Source: Tetmemena sp. SeJ-2015 | Lineage: Eukaryota > Ciliophora > Spirotrichea > Sporadotrichida > Oxytrichidae | Assembly: GCA_027382625.1 (NCBI GenBank) | Contig: JAJKFJ010020761.1 | Coordinates: forward strand, 1-56,267 | Direction: 5' to 3' | DNA length: 56,267 nt | Part shown: positions 33,001-41,103 of the stretch, in pieces | Layout of the letters: each line of letters begins with the position of its first letter | How positions within the stretch are numbered: position 1 is the stretch's first letter | Notes under the pieces: generated by a model | Database searches by the model: none | Told to the model about the DNA's origin: nothing | The model's input: the letters and a program-made list of their open reading frames with translations, nothing else | Program-made: the position numbers and the translations under genes

Positions 33001-33206
33001 GTTCATGTCGACCTTTCTGATCTACATAGTAAAGATTAGGACCTTCATTCTCTTTCCAGCTCAAAGCAGAGCAAATAACACAAACCCCAGTTGAATGGAG
33101 GATGCAGGAGTACTGAACTTACCATTAGGGCGTTTACTAGACCCCAGAGGATGCCAAAGAGTGAGCACCCGATGACTAAACCATAGGCAAAAGTCTCTTC
33201 AATCAT
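26994..33206 (-). CDS. Scrambled vacuolar-type H+-pyrophosphatase (V-PPase)
   Basis: Membrane proton pump driven by pyrophosphate hydrolysis. The gene exists as eleven MDSs in scrambled order and both orientations; ATG is 33204-33206 (minus) and the stop TGA is 29170-29172 (plus). Ordered by homology and joined at pointers, the protein has about 750 residues and all landmarks: [58 protein letters not shown] then [139 protein letters not shown] and a C-terminus [11 protein letters not shown]. The Asp-rich segments bind Mg-pyrophosphate in this family. GNTT-A-A at the 9/10 join is the K+-dependent (type I) signature, if that join is right. Codons are unusually rich in C-ending forms compared with neighbours, suggesting high expression. 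One GT-AG intron interrupts MDS1. Developmental rearrangement is inferred, not seen. Confidence 0.95.
27063..27169 (-). other. V-PPase MDS 6
   Basis: Encodes [20 protein letters not shown] and on to VSFTFASM. It opens with pointer CTGCC (27165-27169) and closes with ATG (27063-27065). A 7-11 bp AT-rich spacer separates it from MDS 4 on the same strand, although MDS 5 must be inserted between them. Confidence 0.9.
27223..27269 (-). other. IES in V-PPase MDS 4, pointer AAT
   Basis: About 47 bp bounded by AAT (minus strand). Removal joins TEVYTSN to [11 protein letters not shown], a conserved V-PPase sequence. The interior contains an in-frame TGA. Confidence 0.85.
27361..27466 (-). other. IES in V-PPase MDS 4, pointer TA
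   Basis: About 106 bp of AT-rich sequence bounded by TA at 27359-27360 and 27465-27466. Removal joins GFGGLAV to [14 protein letters not shown] in frame, as expected for the family. Confidence 0.85.
27862..27909 (-). other. IES in V-PPase MDS 4, pointer GTCAAT
   Basis: GTCAAT (minus strand) flanks a 36-bp AT-rich interior. Deleting 42 bp joins DLAGK-VN to [11 protein letters not shown], the normal family sequence. Treating it as a GT-AG intron would break the frame, so it is an IES. Confidence 0.9.
28147..28175 (+). other. V-PPase MDS 5 (29-bp nano-segment, inverted)
   Basis: Plus-strand segment bounded by pointer TTGCTGAGGCTT (28147-28158) and pointer CTGCC (28171-28175). Only about 12 bp between the pointers is unique, yet they supply the codons for Cys-Val-Ile-Gly that are missing from the minus-strand block, giving [16 protein letters not shown] after joining. 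Confidence 0.85.
28204..28247 (+). other. V-PPase MDS 7 (inverted)
   Basis: Encodes [15 protein letters not shown]. It begins at ATG (28204-28206), a 3-bp pointer extended by an imperfect CCTCYATG match, and ends at the 8-bp pointer GGCTGCCT (28240-28247), shared with 27038-27045. Confidence 0.9.
28266..28362 (+). other. V-PPase MDS 9
   Basis: Begins with pointer AATTTCCGACA and encodes [20 protein letters not shown] and on to AAGNTT. The join from MDS 8 gives YGPISDNAGG, an invariant V-PPase stretch. Confidence 0.95.
28363..28413 (+). other. IES between V-PPase MDS 9 and 10, pointer unclear
   Basis: About 51 bp of AT-rich sequence with an in-frame TGA interrupts [14 protein letters not shown]. 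Only a single shared T fits as a pointer, and GT-AG rules do not fit either. Confidence 0.6.
28414..28739 (+). other. V-PPase MDS 10
   Basis: Encodes [20 protein letters not shown] through [11 protein letters not shown]. It ends at pointer GG (28738-28739). The IES that follows, 28740-28802, is 63 bp; removal joins VLPG to [10 protein letters not shown]. Confidence 0.95.
28740..28802 (+). other. IES between V-PPase MDS 10 and 11, pointer GG
   Basis: AT-rich 63-bp stretch ending in GG, with GG also directly before it. Removal restores the phase and the family sequence. Confidence 0.85.
28801..29172 (+). other. V-PPase MDS 11 (C-terminus and stop)
   Basis: Encodes [20 protein letters not shown], the conserved [10 protein letters not shown] segment and the C-terminus to TGA 29170-29172. 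Confidence 0.95.
29173..29795. other. 3' flank of V-PPase and inter-MDS spacer
   Basis: Presumed 3' untranslated region followed by AT/CT-rich spacer up to MDS 3. I see no gene in it. The first 100 bases probably stay in the macronuclear molecule; the boundary is not visible. Confidence 0.5.
29796..30129 (-). other. V-PPase MDS 3
   Basis: Encodes [15 protein letters not shown] through [11 protein letters not shown]. It ends with the 9-bp pointer AAAGGTCTT (29796-29804), shared with 28082-28090 at the head of MDS 4. All of the plus-strand block lies between the two. Confidence 0.95.
30463..30531 (-). other. V-PPase MDS 2
   Basis: A 69-bp segment encoding [19 protein letters not shown]. It begins with pointer ACTCCACCGCAAA (30519-30531) and ends with AGG (30463-30465), which pairs with AGG at 30127-30129. 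The gap to MDS 1 is 2386 bp and contains other genes. Confidence 0.9.
30680..32381 (+). pseudogene. Multi-pass membrane family, copy 2 (damaged), inside a V-PPase gap
   Basis: Opens at ATG 30680-30682 with [20 protein letters not shown] and contains [73 protein letters not shown] and [17 protein letters not shown], ending in the region of TGA 32379-32381. Compared with copy 1 it lacks single bases near 31020, 31048 and 31160. The middle helix block (WPID to TIEA in copy 1) is absent and replaced by about 600 bp of AT homopolymer sequence (31200-31840). An IES with pointer CAAT (30868-30908) sits after NETI. It lies wholly between V-PPase MDS 1 and MDS 2. Either a decayed copy or one whose middle was badly sequenced. 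Confidence 0.65.
30868..30908 (+). other. IES in family copy 2 with pointer CAAT
   Basis: CAAT occurs at 30864-30867 and 30905-30908. Removal joins PFMNETI to [11 protein letters not shown] in frame. The position matches the IES of copy 1, but the interior sequence differs. Confidence 0.75.
32447..32710 (-). CDS. Small single-pass membrane protein, copy B
   Basis: Minus-strand frame [13 protein letters not shown] continues, after removal of about 68 bp, as [14 protein letters not shown], a membrane helix ([11 protein letters not shown]) and [14 protein letters not shown] to TGA 32447-32449. Copy A at 16640-16810 is uninterrupted at that place (KFTEDLKIFEE), which shows that the insert is an IES or intron. 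The start is not visible. The gene sits between V-PPase MDS 1 and MDS 2 on the same strand as both, so an origin as a stray piece of a larger gene is possible. Family unknown. Confidence 0.5.
   Translation of the reverse strand, partial: YFFIIRGRGLTWFMRMSYVSKKVAGIPTPHLYTLFSSVVIINLDLRDLKMFGESSKIVIGVTNIGYFVIAKWFRKLIYPYAFKLDPQ
32918..33206 (-). other. V-PPase MDS 1 (N-terminus, with intron)
   Basis: Encodes [20 protein letters not shown] and, after a GTAAGT to ATGTAG intron of about 100 nt, [20 protein letters not shown] and following residues. It ends at the 13-bp pointer ACTCCACCGCAAA (32918-32930), which recurs at the head of MDS 2. Confidence 0.9.
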
Positions 33207-33635
33207 AGCCTTAGAACTTATATATTAAATATATTATTAATTGATCACTCAAACTTTAAATACAAGTGAATCATTCACTAGTAACCAGTCCCCTCACTAA
33301 TATATAGTCTCTTAGTAATTAATTGGGGACGACCCGCCTACCCTCGCAATTGCTTCTTAAGTCTTCGTCATCACTCCTGAGTCGCAGCTATAAACCAACT
33401 CCCTATTTACATAAAACAACTCACCACTCTACTTATGAAGTAATCTCTATTATCTTGTCCCGCCTCTTCTCAACGTGTATCTTTTTGCATCATCCATACA
33501 AAATAGGTTCAACTAAATTGAAACAAAAGAAAAATATTCCATAAAAACTCAGCTTAGAAAAAGCTTAAAATCGTTCATACTTTAAGGATACCGCTGGATT
33601 TTCAGTATCATTTATACTTGAAAAATATTATCTCC

Positions 33636-34435
33636 TCACTAAAAAAGATTGGCAGCTTTGGTGTCGACTACTTTAGGTAATTTAGACTCAGTTTTTTAAA
33701 GCCTGGTGAGCAGGTACTTATAAAAAGTTGCTCCCACCGCTTGACCAGTCAAGATGTAGATAAAATCCATAGTCTTTAAATATTTTTCACGCTTATTGAA
33801 TAGATAACGATGGTGATGAAATGGTGAAGTGATGGCTCCATTCTTCCATGCTTAACTTGATAGTTCTTAATGTGCCAGTAAAGGAAAAAGCTAACTGCCC
33901 CATTGACAAGGATTGACAGTACAATTGAAAGAGTGAGAGTCTAAGCTAGCATGTTCATATTAAGAGCAGTTCTGTAAGTGTGGTTGCTCGCGTAGTAGAG
34001 TCCTGCTGCGGCCATGCAAGTTCTGAAGAGCGAGCAAGCCAAGTAGAAAAAGCTAAGAATTAGCACAGTTTCAGGCTCTCTGTTAACCTATGTCACAAAC
34101 TAGTAAACCTCTCAGCAAATTAATATATCATAAGCAGTTTAAAAATTAGACTTTAAATGTGCTTGACGAGAGTGAATTGAACGTATCCCTCCAGTCCCAT
34201 AACTCCGAGTGATGCTAGCTTTATGAAATTGCAAAGCCCCTTTGTTCTTTTTTCATCTGCAGGGAATGATTGCGAGTGATACACTTCTTCTTTTTTCTCT
34301 ATATATAAAACGATTACTCTTCGTTTAGTCTTTTTAAAGAGACGAAGAATGCAAAAGAATAAGAGGTCTTCAAATTTGGCATTTACCTTTAAGATCTGTT
34401 GATCTTGCGGCTGCTCCGACTTGAATGGAACTCAT
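33636..34435 (-). CDS. Four-helix membrane protein, unrecognised
   Basis: Starts at ATG 34433-34435 (MSSIQVGAAARSTDLK). A GTAAAT to ATATAG intron follows, then KRTKGLCNFIKLASLGVMGL, a second intron, then helices in ETVLILSFFYLACSLFRTCM, TLTLSIVLSILVNGAVSFFL and, after a short insert, FIYILTGQAVGATFYKYLL. It ends KVVDTKAANLFQ at TGA 33636-33638. Four evenly spaced helices with short loops and about 190 residues recall MARVEL-type proteins, but no diagnostic motif is visible. It is head-to-head with family copy 3, about 240 bp between starts. Confidence 0.6.
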
Positions 34436-34673
34436 TATATATTTATTCTAATTTGGGATTCTATTTCATCCCTAAAATTATGCGAGAAGTTTACTAAGTG
34501 CGTGAATAGTATATTTCGATTGTAAATAATCAATCAGAACAGGCTTAGAAAGTAATCTCTAGCACTGATTATCAATAGAAAAGCTTTTGAAGTGAATTTA
34601 GTGAGATGATAGAACAAAATTTAAATCCCCTCCTCCCTTATAAATAATATATTTAAGAAATCCATCTTTAAAA

Positions 34674-35816
34674 ATGCAGTAACTCCACTTAGAGTCACTT
34701 CCCTGGGAGCATATCTTAGATAAAGGAGCACTGAGTGAGGTTTGGAATTCTCTTACCGCCTCTTTCCACTCAATTAATTCTGGTAAAATTAATTTGAAGG
34801 GAACTTCCTAGTATGCTACTCTTACTGAGTCAAGTCTACCCTTCATAAATGAAACAATCTTGTTGATGTATAGAGTGGCTGCAACTATTGCCAATTTCTA
34901 TTTCACTTGGGAAGCATTGTAACTCTCAGAGGCCTACTGGGTGTACTACATTTCCAACTGGTCTATTGTGTTTTCGAACGTGGTGCAGCTGATGCTTTTG
35001 TTCAGCCACTTCAGACCCTTTGACCCTTACTATGATAATCTCGTGAAGGCCATGTTCCAAGTTGTGCTTCCCATGTAGTACATGAGCACCATTTCATTCT
35101 GGTCTGTACTATGGGATCGCAAATGGCCCATCGACTTGTCAGACAAAAACAGAAGGAGAAACGTTTATCAGCATGGACCTGCTTCAAATATTTTTAATTC
35201 TATCTAACTATTCATATATGCTTTCCTAATGTTGACTGTCGAATCCATTTTGAACGCAATCACTTATGATATCAATGATGGAGCTCTTCACATGCTTTGG
35301 GTCCTGTGCTATTTTTTTTAAAAATATAACTTTTTGTTATTGTGCACTTATGTACCTCTTCAATTCTTTGCAAAAATAAATATAGGCACCTTCCCTTACC
35401 TAAATTAAACCATTAATTTGCTCTAATATTAAATTAGCTCGTTGATCTGAAAACTTTTCTGGGTTGGGTTATAGTAGCAAATCCTCTGACTGTGGGAATA
35501 TGTTTATCTCTTACATTATTTAGTGTATTTTATAGGAATGGCTTCATTCTACCTCACTTCATTTATGATGAACTTTACCAAACAGAGGACATTGGCCTCT
35601 CATTCTTCAAAGAAAAACTCAAACTATCATAATCTCCCTTCAAATTATATCATAAACTCTTAATCTACTTATGATCCTTCCTTTATCACCAATCTGGGAC
35701 CCATGATAACCAATTTCATTGACCAATTAATTTCATCATAGCAAACTCTCTCCACCTAAAGCATTCCTGAAATTGACTTAGAGGAGACCATATAAAATAT
35801 CTAAAACCTCTTCTGA
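34674..35816 (+). CDS. Multi-pass membrane family, copy 3 (most intact)
   Basis: From ATG 34674-34676 (MQQLHLESLPWEHILDKGAL) to TGA 35814-35816. Blocks: SLPFINETILLMYRVAATI with no IES at the NETI position, LSEAYWVYYISNWSIVFS, LLFSHFRPFDPYYDNLVKAM, VVLPMQYMSTISFW, WPIDLSDKNRRRNVYQHGPA, ESILNAITYDINDG, YVPLQFFAKINIGTFPY, LKTFLGWVIVANPLTVG, then after an insert GMASFYLTSFMMNFTKQ and a Ser/Gln/Asn-rich tail. About five to six helices. It is the reference copy for the others here because one frame covers it apart from two short inserts near 35420 and 35500. Function unknown; only a loose similarity to AIG1-like membrane proteins. Confidence 0.7.
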
Positions 35817-36062
35817 TTCAGAAGATAAATCTCATATAGCAGTTAAAGCTGCTACCACCAAAAACGCATGCAATCACTTTCAAATCTTTGAACTGCTTTA
35901 TTTATCTAACTTCTTACAATTTATCAAGCTCTGTCTCAATCAAAATTCCAAGTGAGGAAGAGAAAACTAAACATCGTAAATCTTCTTAATATATTTTCAG
36001 GATTCCCATGTGTTGTATAATAGTGTGAGCAATTTATTATCTAATTAAATTTGAGATTCAAA

Positions 36063-37100
36063 ATGCAAGTCCTATCAGCATAATTGCTAGAACAGCTTGG
36101 TAAAATAGATCTTGATGAACTAGTCTCAGGTGTTTCTCAATTTTTGAAATCCCTTAACTAGAATGAAAAAGTTGTCGGGGCTTCAAATGGACAGTCTATT
36201 CTCACCCAACCAAGCTTGCCTTTTATGAATGAAACCTCCTTAAACTTGTTATAATCTGCAAAATAGTATCTCACTTTGTATTTCTGAGTTTACTGATTTG
36301 CAGAATAATTTTGACAGCAGCCAACTTAGTAATTTCAGGATCTGCACTTCTTCTTGCAGAAGCTTATTGGGTGTACTACATTTCCAACTGGTCTATTTTC
36401 CTGTCGATGGTTGTTCAGGTGCTGCTTTTGATGAGCCATTTCAGAGCATTTGATCCCAAATACGACGAGCTAGTGAAAGCGCTGTTTCAAATTACGTTGC
36501 CTTTGCAGTACTACTGTTCCTCCGGCTATTGGCTGATTCTTTATGACGGCAAACCGATTATTAAAATAAAAAATAATTTAAATGATTGACTTCTCTGACA
36601 GAACTAGTTTGAGAAGAGTGCTTCAACACGGCCCAGCTTATTTATTAAATATGATATTGGTTGATTAATTTTAGCTATGGTGATCTTGACTCTAGAGAAT
36701 ATCTTAAACTCAATTACCTATGACATAAACGAAGGGTCCTTCACATGCTTGGTTTGTAACTAAGTTTTTAACACTTAAATAAAGAAAACATTTATTGAAA
36801 TAACGTCTTACATTCCAATTCAGGTTTTCAGCTACATCAATTTGGACTACTACCCCTATTTCCCCTCAACAAATCATATTATTTTAGTTTTATTTGTCTC
36901 AAACGATTATATAAAGACGCCTCTGGGGTGGTTCATTCTCACTTCACCCCTCACAGTAGGATAAAAAGTAAACGCATAGTAAATAAATATTTGAGGAATG
37001 GGCTTTTTCTATTTAATATCCTACATTAACAATTAACAAAGCAACATGCAGTTGCTGCCACTTTAAAATCCTAAATAGAAACTAGTTCTCTGCTTTCTAA
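36063..37100 (+). CDS. Multi-pass membrane family, copy 4
   Basis: ATG 36063-36065 (MQVLSAQLLEQLGKIDLDEL). It keeps [105 protein letters not shown] and GMGFFYLISYINN. Inserts lie after the NETS segment (about 36250-36302), at 36560-36587 (pointer ATT), near 36655-36674 and near 36970-36996. One base is missing near 36735. The reading frame stays open far beyond 37100, so the C-terminus is uncertain. Tandem with copy 5. Confidence 0.6.
36560..36587 (+). other. 28-bp IES in family copy 4, pointer ATT
   Basis: ATT at 36557-36559 and 36585-36587. Removal joins YDGKPI to DFSDRTSLRRVLQHGP. Copies 1 and 3 are uninterrupted at this codon; copy 5 has a related IES. Confidence 0.8.
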
Positions 37101-37956
37101 TCTTGCTTAAAATTTATTTTGAATAATAATAATAATAGATATGCATGAACTGTTAAGAATAACGAATCTTAGCTGATTCATTCTATAAACAGCTTTATTA
37201 AACCAGGAACCATAATAAGGGGAACATAATTATAATAATTTCTTTCTTAATAATTTTATAAAAAAATGGATCTCAGCTATTCCTACAGTATTCTAGTTTG
37301 GGATTATATAAACTCAGTCATTTTAATTCGCTCATCATCGTAATTCTTACTTAATCTTAATCTTATGATTTTTCAATACTAATTTGAAAATTATCCAAAA
37401 TTAGAAATCGCTTTATAAATAATTAATTCAAGTAGAATTTAAATTTTTATTCGAGTGGTATATAGATGGGAAAAGAAGAAATTACTTTAATAAATTATTC
37501 TAAAAAAGTTATTGAGAATTTAATTGGCTTGTAAAATTTAATGCAAACGATCCTTCTGTATTATTTTTGTTATTCTATATTCAAAATATATAAGTCGATC
37601 GTATACTAAAAAATCAATAAATCAATTACATAATATGAAAATATCTTTTTCTAAAGCATTGCTGATTTTGGTATAAAGGGGACGATACAAACTATCTAAT
37701 TCTTTTCTCATTCAGAAAACAATTATCAGAGAGCTGTGAAACCACACAAATTCATCCATTATTTTTTATTTTCGTAACTTTGACCAGTTTTATAGTAACT
37801 ATCTATATTTTAAAATTTATTAAGTTCAATCTCAATAAAAATTAATGTGACAAAAAAGGAGAAATAATTAATTTTCTTAATATTACCCCAGAATAGTTTA
37901 TCGTCTTTAAATAGTGAATTTCTGCAATTAATTATCAGAAGATATTTCAAATTAAA

Positions 37957-39034
37957 ATGCAAGTCCTATAAGAGTAATTACTATAGCAGCTCTTCCCTAT
38001 ACTCGATCAAGAGTCGCTAGTCAATGGAGTCTCTCAATTTTTGAGTTCCTTTACATAGAAAGAACGAGTAATGGGTGCTCCTAATGGCACATCTATTCTG
38101 ACTCAGCCCATCTTACCTTTTATGAGTGAACGCTCCTTAAACATATGATCTACAGATTTTATAAGACTTATCCTAATTAGAGTATACTGATTTGTAGAAT
38201 ATTTTTGACAGCAGCCAACTTAGCACTTTCAGGTTCAGCTTTTTTTCTCATTGAATCGTACTGGGTGTACTTTATTTCCAACTGGTCAATTATATTTGCA
38301 ATGATAGTGCAAGTCTAATTTTGATGAGTCATTTCAGAGCTTACGATCCCAAATACGACGACTAGTGAAAGCACTTTTCTAAATTGCGTTACCTTTGCAA
38401 TACTACTGCACCTCTGGCTATTGGTTGGCTCTATATGACGGCAAGCCGATTATAAAAAATATAAAATATTTATGATTGACTTGAAAGACAAAACTACTCT
38501 CAGAAGAGTTTAGAGCATGGACCAGCTTATTTAATTAAACATATATTATACATGCATTTTAGCTATGGTGATATTGACGATCGAAAATATCTTAAACTCA
38601 ATAACTTATGACATTAACTTGGGAGCCCTTCACATGCTTTGGTTTGTATTTATTAATTAAATTATAATGAATTATATTATTAAAGTATTGACTTACATCC
38701 CCGTCCAGTTCTTGGCCTATCTAAATTTGGGGGAAAATTTCCCTACTTACCCTCAACAAATCAATTGATTGTTATTTTAAACTCATTCGACTCTATTTAT
38801 AAGTTTTCGGGATAGTTCACTCTTACTGCACCCGCACCTTAGGAAATTAAAATTCATATAGCATTTTATAGATATGGAATGGGCTATTTCTATTTAATAT
38901 CCTACATCAATAATTTACTAAAGAAGGATGCAGTTGCCAGCAAATTAAAATCATAAACACAGACGACTTCCTTAATTTCTCAACTTGCAATTTTTTAATA
39001 AAAAAGTTACTTATTTTTTGTAAAAGTTGCATGA
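37957..39034 (+). pseudogene. Multi-pass membrane family, copy 5 (frame-broken)
   Basis: ATG 37957-37959 (MQVLQEQLLQQLFPILDQES), stop TGA 39032-39034. It is the closest relative of copy 4, also in its upstream flank, so the two are a tandem duplicate of about 1.9 kb. Blocks seen: PFMSERS, YWVYFISNWSIIFA, YDPKYDD, YYCTSGYWLALYDGKP, ITYDINLGALHMLW, YIPVQFLAYLNLGENFPTYP and GMGYFYLISYINNLLKK. Single bases are missing near 38315, 38362 and 38504 relative to copy 4. An IES with pointer ATT lies at 38452-38477. Either a recent pseudogene or consensus errors. Confidence 0.6.
38452..38477 (+). other. 26-bp IES in family copy 5, pointer ATT
   Basis: ATT at 38449-38451 and 38475-38477. It occupies the same codon as the copy 4 IES but the interior has diverged. 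Confidence 0.8.
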
Positions 39035-39512
39035 CTATTTGAAAAATTAGAATCTTGATGCATTGAGATTATTTAAGCAACAACTTTATTCATATAAAAA
39101 CCTAATAAAAATTAAGAAAACTACCAAATTTATCATAATTTCAACAATTTCTTAAATATAAAATGTTATTAAATTCTATAACTCTTTTATTATACTAATT
39201 CTCTATATCTGCATTTTATTAAAATGCTAACATAATTTTAAGATTTATTGCCAAAATTTTTCCAAATTTAAAATAAAATTAAAAATTAATTTCATTAAAA
39301 TTATAATTTTGAAAAGGGAAAAAATTTATAAAAAAATTTTTCTTTTTATTAATCGAGTTAAATTTTAAAAGGATAAAAAAATTTCAAATAATCTTATTAA
39401 GGGAAAAAAGTAATTAAAACTAAATTTTTGATTTAATTTTTTTTTTTAAATCTTGCTTGCTTGTTAATGATAATAATTAGGCTTAAGTGATAAATACTAC
39501 TCCTCCTCCTAC
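39035..39512. other. AT-rich intergenic stretch
   Basis: No coding signal. Homopolymer-rich between about 39230 and 39450. Confidence 0.5.
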
Positions 39513-41023
39513 TCAAATAATTGAGCTGTTGTTGTTCTGAACAAAGGACCAGCCTTCTACAGTTCTGTTCTCGCAAATATCAGGATCAGTTCTTCGAAGT
39601 CATCGAACACCCGCTTCAAGTTCTCGTCCACCTGCGTTTCTTAGATGGTCAAAGCATACTCCAAATACTTCACATTTATTTCTGGCTTGGGTGGTGAGAG
39701 TCTCTTTTTTATTCTTGCCAGTCAGTGCCTGCGAAGAACCTGTGCTTCTTTATCTCCTCAGAACCATCCACGCCTGCTCCAAGTCTCTTACTAGGGTATT
39801 CTTTCAATCTCAGTTAATTTAAATAAGCTAGGGTTTCTATTGAGTAAGCTAACGATGAGGTTTTTGCAATCCTCAGAGAGACTGGCTGGAATTTTCAAAA
39901 CTCCTTTCTGGATGTTCTGGAACAGCTCTTCCTACAAGAAAACATGGAATAATATTCCTTCTTAGGTGAGAAGTAAGGAGGGCAGCCAACCACCATTTCA
40001 TAGAGCAACACTCCAAGCAAGTACCAGTCCACTGATTTACCATGGCCGACTCTTCTCAACATCTCTGGGGCGAGGTAAGCAACTGAACCGCAGAAGGACT
40101 TGGTTCCATTCGCTCCCTCTTGCACTCCTTCTTTTGACAGTCCAAAATCAGTCAGCAAAGCGTGGCCTTCGTCATCTAATACCACGTTATCAGGTTTCAA
40201 GTCTCTATAAATAATGTCTCTCTTGTGTAAGTCTTCCAGGGCTAGTAAGATCTCAGAGATGTATATCCTAGCTCTATCTTCTTAGAATTTCCTCTCTCTT
40301 TGCAAAATCTTGCCCAAGTCGCCACCTGGACAGAAATCTAAGATGAGGAATAGCTTAGTCTTAGTTTAGAAGGCATAGTTTAGATTTACAATGAATGGAT
40401 GTTTGGTGTAAGAGAGAACATTTCTCTCAGTTTTAGCGTATCTTACTAAGTTCTGCCCCATAATCTTCTGCTTGCTGAGCACCTTCATGGCAAATAATTT
40501 ACCTGACTTCTTTTCCTTGACTAGATAGACCTCACCGAAACTGCCACTACCTAGCATCTTTACAGGTAAGAACATTTGGGGGCCAGCCTTGCCCTCATCG
40601 TCTGTGTTTTAAGAACCTGTGTTGCTCTACATAGAACTAGTTTGAGGCTGCTAAGTGCTTAGAGTCATCTGTGAGGCTTCTAATGTCTAAGTCTTTGAAA
40701 CATTAATGTTGCTGTCTGTCTTCGTAGGCTTTCTCTTGTCAGTTTGGGTTAGAGAATCCTATAAAAGAGTTTGTTCATATCAGTAGTTCAAAGTCTGTAA
40801 ATCTTACCAGAATCTTAATCTACTTATTAGTAGCTCTAGATTTAAGAGTGACGTCGTCCACTTGTAATTATCTTGATTGCTTAGCACTGTTGCTGCTATC
40901 GCTTGAGTTTTGACTTTAATCCACTTGCTTGTTTTTAATATTGAGCAGAGTGGGATTCTAGACTTGAGCGGGATTCTTAAGATGAAGGAAATGCTTCACG
41001 CTCTTTATATATTCTTCAAATGT
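39513..41023 (-). CDS. AGC-family Ser/Thr protein kinase
   Basis: Phosphorylates Ser/Thr using ATP. The N-terminal 190 residues are Gln/Asn/Ser-rich and start from a splice acceptor at 41023 (TTTTAG, then [20 protein letters not shown]); the first exon is not identified. The kinase domain follows: Gly loop [12 protein letters not shown], the Lys in [11 protein letters not shown], hinge region [12 protein letters not shown], catalytic loop [16 protein letters not shown], activation segment [16 protein letters not shown], then [20 protein letters not shown]. The YRDLKPDN form and the C-terminal extension ([16 protein letters not shown], to TGA 39513-39515) are typical of AGC kinases; the Phe/Trp pair may be the hydrophobic motif. 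Interruptions: GTAAGA to TTATAG near 40750-40810, one near 39935, and one near 39820. A frame break lies near 39595. Downstream of, and on the same strand as, the HMG-box gene, with an 80-bp gap. Confidence 0.85.
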
Positions 41024-41103
41024 CTAAAAGCAAGTTAAGAATAAGATATTATAGAATACTACTCAATTTAAAAGTAATTGTTAGAATAAATTAAGATCGA
41101 TAA

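Larger units (their letters stand above)
30565..33125. repeat. Inverted duplication, right arm
   Basis: Partner of 16446-18165 in opposite orientation. It holds membrane-family copy 2, the small membrane gene and the start of the V-PPase. It is longer than the left arm mainly because of an AT-rich expansion at about 31200-31840. Confidence 0.8.
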
